The position numbers were made by a program, and so were the translations under genes. A DNA stretch of 64,000 bases from Cetobacterium sp050033475 (lineage in GTDB: Bacteria; Fusobacteriota; Fusobacteriia; Fusobacteriales; Fusobacteriaceae): positions 124,001 to 188,000 of the forward strand of contig NZ_CP188320.1 of NCBI RefSeq assembly GCF_050033475.1, written 5' to 3'. Of the stretch, positions 59,884 to 64,000 are shown one piece after another. Each line of letters starts with the position of its first letter. Position 1 is the stretch's first letter. The notes beneath the pieces were generated by a model that saw only the letters and a list, made by a program, of their open reading frames with translations, made no database searches and was not told the DNA's origin.

Positions 59884-61376
59884 TATTCTTCTCTTAGCTT
59901 TCTATCCAATGCTTTTCCGTTATCTCTAGCCCCTTTTCCAAGAATTGTGGTATCTCTAAGAACTGCTTCACCTTTTTCTAATTTTGCAATTTCAGATTTT
60001 TTTACTAAATATCCCGTAACTCTTACAACATCACAATCCGTACAATATAAAGAGAAAAATCTCATATCATTTAAAAAAGCTCCTTTTATTATATCTAAAA
60101 TAGCCTGTGGATTCTTTTTATATGTTTCATCAAAAACAAATATATCTCCAATTCCACTTGGAAAATATTTATGAAATGGTGCTGATTGAATTATATGTTC
60201 GAATATTTCTGGCTCTTCTCCTACAGGAATTCTACATCCTGGACTTTCTTGAACATCTACATCTAACCCAACTTGAGAGTGTAAAATATGTCTATTTTCA
60301 AAGAAGCTTCCTGCATAATTACTTTTGTGATTTTTTACTAATTCTTCTAATTTTTTAACAATTTCTATTCCTAAGTCATTTGCTTTTTGAGAATATCCAT
60401 ATCTATCTTCTTTATTTTCAGCTTTTAATAAATTATTTACACATTCCGCTAATCCAACAATACCAAATAGTCCAGTAAATTTTTCCTTATCTAATAATCC
60501 TTCTTTAACTAAAAAATTAGTTTCATAGAAATTACTTTCTTCAATTATAAATTTTGATCTTTCATCTATATAATCTAAAACACATTTTGATATTTCTGGT
60601 AAAATATTTTCTAGAAAATCATTTTTATCCTTAGCAGATTTTGATAATTTACCCAATCTAATTCTTACAAGGGTATTAGCTCCACCACCTACTTTTAATC
60701 CGTTATAACAACTTACAATTCCATACTCTCCTTTAAAATCAGCCCTAAACATTTTGTCATTTGCAAAACTTGGTTTTGCAGTTACTAAAGCTGTTTCAAT
60801 TGCTCTAATTGCAATTTTTTCTGATGTTTCTTCATTATATTTTAAAGTTAAATTCGGTGTTGGTAACTGCAATTCTTCCATGGCTTTTAAAATTAATAGT
60901 CCAGCCTTTGTTTCCTTTGGTCCAATATTTCCATGACAGAAAGAATCTGTTATTGTAGAATCAATATGTTTTAAAAATAATTTTATAGCTAAATATGCTT
61001 CTTCTTCATTTTTTACATATGGTTCTAATAAATAATCTAAATTTCCAACATAAACTGGCATTGTTGTTATAGATGGAACGTGTTTATATAAAATTAAAAG
61101 ATTATTTGTCGCTTCCCATATATTTGTTGCAGGTTCTAGCCCTAAAAATTTCGAACCATTTTTCATAAATAATTCATAATCAGGAACTATATATCTTGGT
61201 CTATAGGGAGCATTACCCTCAAATAAATCACATATTATTCCTAATTTTCTATAGTATTCTGTTCTTTCATCAATTTTTAAGATATTTAAACTATTTTCAG
61301 CTTCTCTCCCTAAAGCTATAACCTTTTGTTCAAAAGTTAGTTTATTACTTTTTATAATATTTAATATATTATTCAC
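59883..61376 (-). CDS. yjjI: YjjI-family glycyl-radical enzyme
   Basis: 497 aa. Ends with 'DCDVVRVTGYLVKKSEI', the R-V-x-G radical loop (Gly radical site), and 'LRDTTILGKGARDNGKALDRKL'. The catalytic Cys is probably in 'GIVSCYNGLKVGGGANTL'. The reaction of YjjI is not established. Start is GTG after GAGGTGATGAT. A TATAAT at 61408-61413 with a weak -35 may be its promoter. The strict anaerobe setting fits the oxygen-sensitive radical. Confidence 0.85.
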   Translation of the reverse strand: MNNILNIIKSNKLTFEQKVIALGREAENSLNILKIDERTEYYRKLGIICDLFEGNAPYRPRYIVPDYELFMKNGSKFLGLEPATNIWEATNNLLILYKHVPSITTMPVYVGNLDYLLEPYVKNEEEAYLAIKLFLKHIDSTITDSFCHGNIGPKETKAGLLILKAMEELQLPTPNLTLKYNEETSEKIAIRAIETALVTAKPSFANDKMFRADFKGEYGIVSCYNGLKVGGGANTLVRIRLGKLSKSAKDKNDFLENILPEISKCVLDYIDERSKFIIEESNFYETNFLVKEGLLDKEKFTGLFGIVGLAECVNNLLKAENKEDRYGYSQKANDLGIEIVKKLEELVKNHKSNYAGSFFENRHILHSQVGLDVDVQESPGCRIPVGEEPEIFEHIIQSAPFHKYFPSGIGDIFVFDETYKKNPQAILDIIKGAFLNDMRFFSLYCTDCDVVRVTGYLVKKSEIAKLEKGEAVLRDTTILGKGARDNGKALDRKLREE

Positions 61377-61440
61377 ATCATCACCTCGTCCTTAAAATTG
61401 TGACCTTATTATACCCTAAATATAAAAACTTTACTAGAAA

Positions 61441-61473
61441 ATAAAAAGAACCGTTACTCTCTTGTAACGATTC
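61441..61473 (-). terminator. Terminator after the UgpC-type ATPase gene
   Basis: On the minus strand GAATCGTTAC-AAGAGA-GTAACGGTTC (one mismatch) is followed by TTTTTAT. Confidence 0.8.
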
Positions 61474-61488
61474 CTTTAATTTATTCTA

Positions 61489-62616
61489 TTATAAAGTTAT
61501 ATTTGCTTCTGTTTCATAATCAAAAATGTGACACTTATCCATGTCAAAATAGAAACTCTCATCATTTCCAAATGTAACTCCTGTAGATTTTTCTACTGGA
61601 ATTCTTGATGTATATTGATTTTTTCCAATTGTGAAGTATATAAATTCTTCGTTACCCATTTGCTCAACTATATTAATTCTTCCTTTAGCTTTTCTTTCGC
61701 TTGCTTCTGGGTTAGTTAAGTTATTTCCAATATTTTCAGGACGAACTCCAAACCAAACTTTTTTACCTATATGTCCTTTTACTTTTTGTGCTTTTTCAGT
61801 TGGTAATAATAATTTAACTCCACCATCTAAAGTCACATAAACTTTATTTTCTTCTCCTGTTAATTCTCCTTCTACAAGGTTCATTGCAGGAGATCCTATA
61901 AATCCAGCAACAAATTTATTTGCAGGGAAGTTATATAAATTTAATGGAGTATCAACTTGCATTATTTTTCCATAGTTTAATACACAAATTCTATCTCCCA
62001 TTGTCATTGCTTCAACTTGGTCATGTGTTACATATATCATTGTAGCATTTTGTCCCTCTGCTTTTAATTGTTTATGTAACTGAGTAATTCTAACTCTCAT
62101 AGATACTCTTAATTTTGCATCTAAGTTTGATAATGGTTCGTCAAATAGGAATACATCAGGTTTTCTTACTATCGCTCTTCCAACAGCAACCCTTTGTCTT
62201 TGTCCTCCTGACATTTCCTTTGGTTTTCTATCTAGTAATTCAGTAATTTCTAATTTTTCAGCTGCTTCTTTTACCCTTGTATCTATTTCACTTTTAGGAA
62301 CCTTTGCCATTTTTAATCCAAATGCCATATTTTCATAAACTGTCATATGTGGATATAATGCATAGTTTTGGAATACCATTGCTATTCCTCTATCCTTTGG
62401 AGGTAAGTCGTTTACTACTTTGTCTCCTATATAAATCTGTCCACCAGAAATTTCTTCTAATCCTGCTATCATTCTAAGTGTCGTTGATTTTGCACAACCA
62501 GATGGTCCTACGAATACCATGAACTCCCCATCTTGAATCTCTAAATCAATTCCATGTACTGCCTTAAATCCATTAGGATATTTTTTTTCAACTTTTTTTA
62601 AAATTACTTCAGCCAT
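61489..62616 (-). CDS. ugpC: Sugar/glycerol-phosphate-type ABC ATPase (UgpC/MsmK)
   Basis: 375 aa. Walker A is 'GPSGCAKST' (Ala where Gly is usual), signature 'MSGGQRQRVAVGRAIV', Walker B 'VFLFDEPLSNLDAKLR', H-loop 'VTHDQVEAMTMGDRI', then the MalK-type regulatory TOBE domain to the end. It stands alone with its own promoter and terminator, as expected for a shared MsmK-like ATPase that powers several sugar importers. Confidence 0.85.
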   Translation of the reverse strand: MAEVILKKVEKKYPNGFKAVHGIDLEIQDGEFMVFVGPSGCAKSTTLRMIAGLEEISGGQIYIGDKVVNDLPPKDRGIAMVFQNYALYPHMTVYENMAFGLKMAKVPKSEIDTRVKEAAEKLEITELLDRKPKEMSGGQRQRVAVGRAIVRKPDVFLFDEPLSNLDAKLRVSMRVRITQLHKQLKAEGQNATMIYVTHDQVEAMTMGDRICVLNYGKIMQVDTPLNLYNFPANKFVAGFIGSPAMNLVEGELTGEENKVYVTLDGGVKLLLPTEKAQKVKGHIGKKVWFGVRPENIGNNLTNPEASERKAKGRINIVEQMGNEEFIYFTIGKNQYTSRIPVEKSTGVTFGNDESFYFDMDKCHIFDYETEANITL

Positions 62617-62654
62617 TTTGACTTCCTCCCTTTATAATTACTAAATGTACCCAT

Positions 62655-62682
62655 ATTATATACATAAAATATTTTTTGTCAA
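62655..62682 (-). promoter_or_regulatory. Promoter of ugpC
   Basis: TTGACA, 16 nt, TATAAT on the minus strand, about 40 nt before the start codon. Confidence 0.7.
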
Positions 62683-62793
62683 CCCATATATTCTTTTTTG
62701 ACACATTTATTTTTTTTTCAAAACAAAAAAGTCTTTTTACAAACCAATTGCAATTAAAAAAGTGATTAAAAATTATTAATTTGAAATTAACCC

Positions 62794-62822
62794 TTTACTT
62801 ATATAATTACAGGTGTTATAAT
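62794..62822 (+). promoter_or_regulatory. Promoter of the nitronate monooxygenase-like gene
   Basis: TTTACT, 17 nt, TATAAT, 37 nt before the start codon. Confidence 0.6.
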
Positions 62823-62859
62823 TCAACAGTGACATATTAAATTAAGGGGGCATAGATTA

Positions 62860-63804
62860 ATGATAAAAATCGGTGACTTAGAAATAAATATCCCTATCAT
62901 ACAAGGTGGTATGGCAATTAAAGCTTCAATGGCAAGATTAGCTGCAGCTGTGGCTAACGAAGGTGGTATTGGTGTCATAGCTGGAACTACTTTGACTGTT
63001 GATGAACTAAAAGATGAAATTAAAACTGCAAGAGAAAATATAATAAATAAAGGTGGAGCATTAGGTGTAAATATTATGGTTGCTGCCACTGGATTTGCTG
63101 ATCTAGTAAAAACATGTATAGAAGAAAAAGTTGATGTTTTAATATGTGGTGCTGGATTTTCAAGAGATGTATTTGATATGGTTAAAGGAACTGCAACTAA
63201 ATTATTCCCAATTGTATCTTCATTAAAATTAGCAAAAATTGCTGAAAAATTAGGAGCAGATGCCATTGTTGTTGAAGGTGGTAATGCTGGTGGACACCTA
63301 GGAACAGATAAGGATTCTTGGGATATTATGGAAGAAATTACCAAGGGAGTTAAAATTCCTGTATTTGGAGCTGGTGGTGTTATTACTCCAGAAGATGCGA
63401 GAAGAATGTTATCCTTAGGTGTAGTTGGAGTTCAAATGGGAAGTAGATTTATAGCTTCTGAAGAATGTGAAGTTGATCAAGCTTTTAAAGAACTTTATTT
63501 AAAAACTGGAAAAGAAGACGTTATAACTATAATGAGTTGTGCTGGACTTCCTGCAAATGCAATTAGAACTCCTTATTCTGAAAGAATTTTAGCTCAAGAA
63601 AAATTGACTCCTAAAAGTTGTTTAGGATGTTTAAAAAAATGTTCCATGAGTTTTTGTGTCAATAAAAGTTTAAAAGATGGACACAATGGTCTTTATGATA
63701 CTGGATTATTCTTCTGTGGAAAAGATATTTGGAAAATTGATGAAATTCTTTCTGTAAAAGAAATCTTCAAAAGATTTGCTCCAGTATTTGAAAACAACAA
63801 TTAA
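62860..63804 (+). CDS. FMN-dependent nitronate monooxygenase / FabK-like enoyl reductase
   Basis: 314 aa TIM barrel of the NMO/FabK group. 'IPIIQGGMAIKASMARLAAAVANEGGIGVI', 'ALGVNIMVAATGF', 'DAIVVEGGNAGGHLG', 'IPVFGAGGVITPEDARRMLSLGVVGVQMGSRF' are the FMN and phosphate-binding segments, and 'GNAGGHLG' carries the His seen in FabK and NMO. The C-terminal 'KSCLGCLKKCSMSFCVNK' is a Cys cluster found in a subset of anaerobic members and may hold a metal centre. Sequence cannot tell NMO from enoyl-ACP reductase. GGGGGCATAGATTA ribosome site. Confidence 0.8.
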   Translation: MIKIGDLEINIPIIQGGMAIKASMARLAAAVANEGGIGVIAGTTLTVDELKDEIKTARENIINKGGALGVNIMVAATGFADLVKTCIEEKVDVLICGAGFSRDVFDMVKGTATKLFPIVSSLKLAKIAEKLGADAIVVEGGNAGGHLGTDKDSWDIMEEITKGVKIPVFGAGGVITPEDARRMLSLGVVGVQMGSRFIASEECEVDQAFKELYLKTGKEDVITIMSCAGLPANAIRTPYSERILAQEKLTPKSCLGCLKKCSMSFCVNKSLKDGHNGLYDTGLFFCGKDIWKIDEILSVKEIFKRFAPVFENNN

Positions 63805-63810
63805 TTTTTT

Positions 63811-63845
63811 AAGGTTATCTGTAATTATAGATAACCTTTTTTTTA
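63811..63845 (+). terminator. First of two tandem terminators
   Basis: AAGGTTATCT-(GTAATTAT)-AGATAACCTT followed by a T-run. Confidence 0.85.
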
Positions 63846-63854
63846 TATTTTATT

Positions 63855-63889
63855 TAGTCAGTTAATTGTAATTAACCGACTATTTTTTT
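63855..63889 (+). terminator. Second tandem terminator
   Basis: TAGTCAGTTAATT-GT-AATTAACCGACTA with one A-C mismatch, followed by T. On the minus strand it may serve a gene beyond the window. Confidence 0.7.
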
Positions 63890-63978
63890 AATTTTTTCTA
63901 TAATTTATAAGGATTTTAGTAAAAATTTTGTGGAATTTATGATAAAATATAAAAAAGATTTAGAGAGGTTTTAATATA

Positions 63979-64000
63979 ATGATTAATGCTATCGGTTATA
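63979..64000 (+). CDS. Start of a gene cut by the window edge
   Basis: ATG after GAGAGGTTTTAATATA opens M-I-N-A-I-G-Y and runs off the end. Too short to identify. Confidence 0.45.

Noticed and set aside
62823..63344. 173-codon minus-strand ORF
   Set aside because: Lies wholly antisense to the FMN enzyme gene and is low-complexity Ser/Pro/Ile typical of a shadow frame.

Overview
This AT-rich window looks like the chromosome of an anaerobic, outer-membrane-bearing bacterium, most probably a member of the Fusobacteriota (Cetobacterium/Fusobacterium-like). The evidence is a chaperone-usher pilus locus and a beta-barrel protein (Gram-negative envelope), glycyl-radical and double-cubane reductase genes (anaerobe), a SiaP-type sialic-acid TRAP transporter and a 7-alpha-hydroxysteroid dehydrogenase (animal gut), strong AGGAGG ribosome sites and very low GC. 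The genus is inferred, not proven.

Layout. 1-7.5 kb: the tail of a DUF4396 gene, then a leftward chaperone-usher pilus operon of the CS1/alpha-fimbria kind (pilin, chaperone, usher, three minor subunit/adhesin genes, second chaperone, second pilin). 7.7-10.6 kb: two tandem paralogous Mga/BglG-type regulators, divergent from the pilus operon. 10.6-16.6 kb: the most striking part, an operon whose genes read through at least four in-frame UGA codons, each followed at the right distance by a SECIS-like hairpin: a thioredoxin-like selenoprotein (CAUC), an ArsP-type permease, a membrane-anchored protein ending Cys-Cys, two substrate-binding proteins (one with a GDCUS motif), an ABC permease with Sec in a membrane helix, its ATPase, and a MerB-like organomercurial lyase with Sec at the position of catalytic Cys159. 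It matches what I remember as the selenocysteine-assisted organometal (SAO) locus (Haft and Gwadz; saoT, E, C, B, P, A, L; recalled, not checked). Its untranslated leader holds a further possible mini-selenoprotein ORF (UxxU) with its own SECIS-like hairpin, followed by a terminator-like hairpin, which suggests Sec- or metal-responsive attenuation.

16.6-24.4 kb: a double-cubane reductase with its ATP-driven activase, a bile-acid dehydrogenase (hdhA), and a complete dipeptide-type ABC transporter. 24.5-32.3 kb: a GNAT-cation-efflux fusion, then a LacI regulator with SiaPQM, a CE7 esterase and another peptide-type binding protein. 32.3-43.9 kb: housekeeping and envelope genes (mprF, two HdeD-like proteins, an FAD oxidoreductase, punA, a HAD phosphatase, MarC, an acetyltransferase, LysM-M23 peptidase, ClC exchanger, pncA). 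44-57.7 kb: a phosphorelay (Hpt, receiver, lipoprotein sensor, hybrid kinase) interleaved with a beta-barrel protein, glycosyltransferases, a flippase and a giant GT-C-like membrane protein, suggesting signal-controlled surface glycan assembly. 57.8-64 kb: MscS, a stand-alone promoter-cobalamin riboswitch-terminator unit with no gene after it, yjjW/yjjI, a UgpC-type ATPase, a nitronate monooxygenase/FabK-like flavoprotein, and the first codons of another gene.

Convergent gene pairs repeatedly share compact bidirectional hairpin terminators that overlap the 3' end of one of the two genes. I saw no tRNA, rRNA, CRISPR or insertion sequence.
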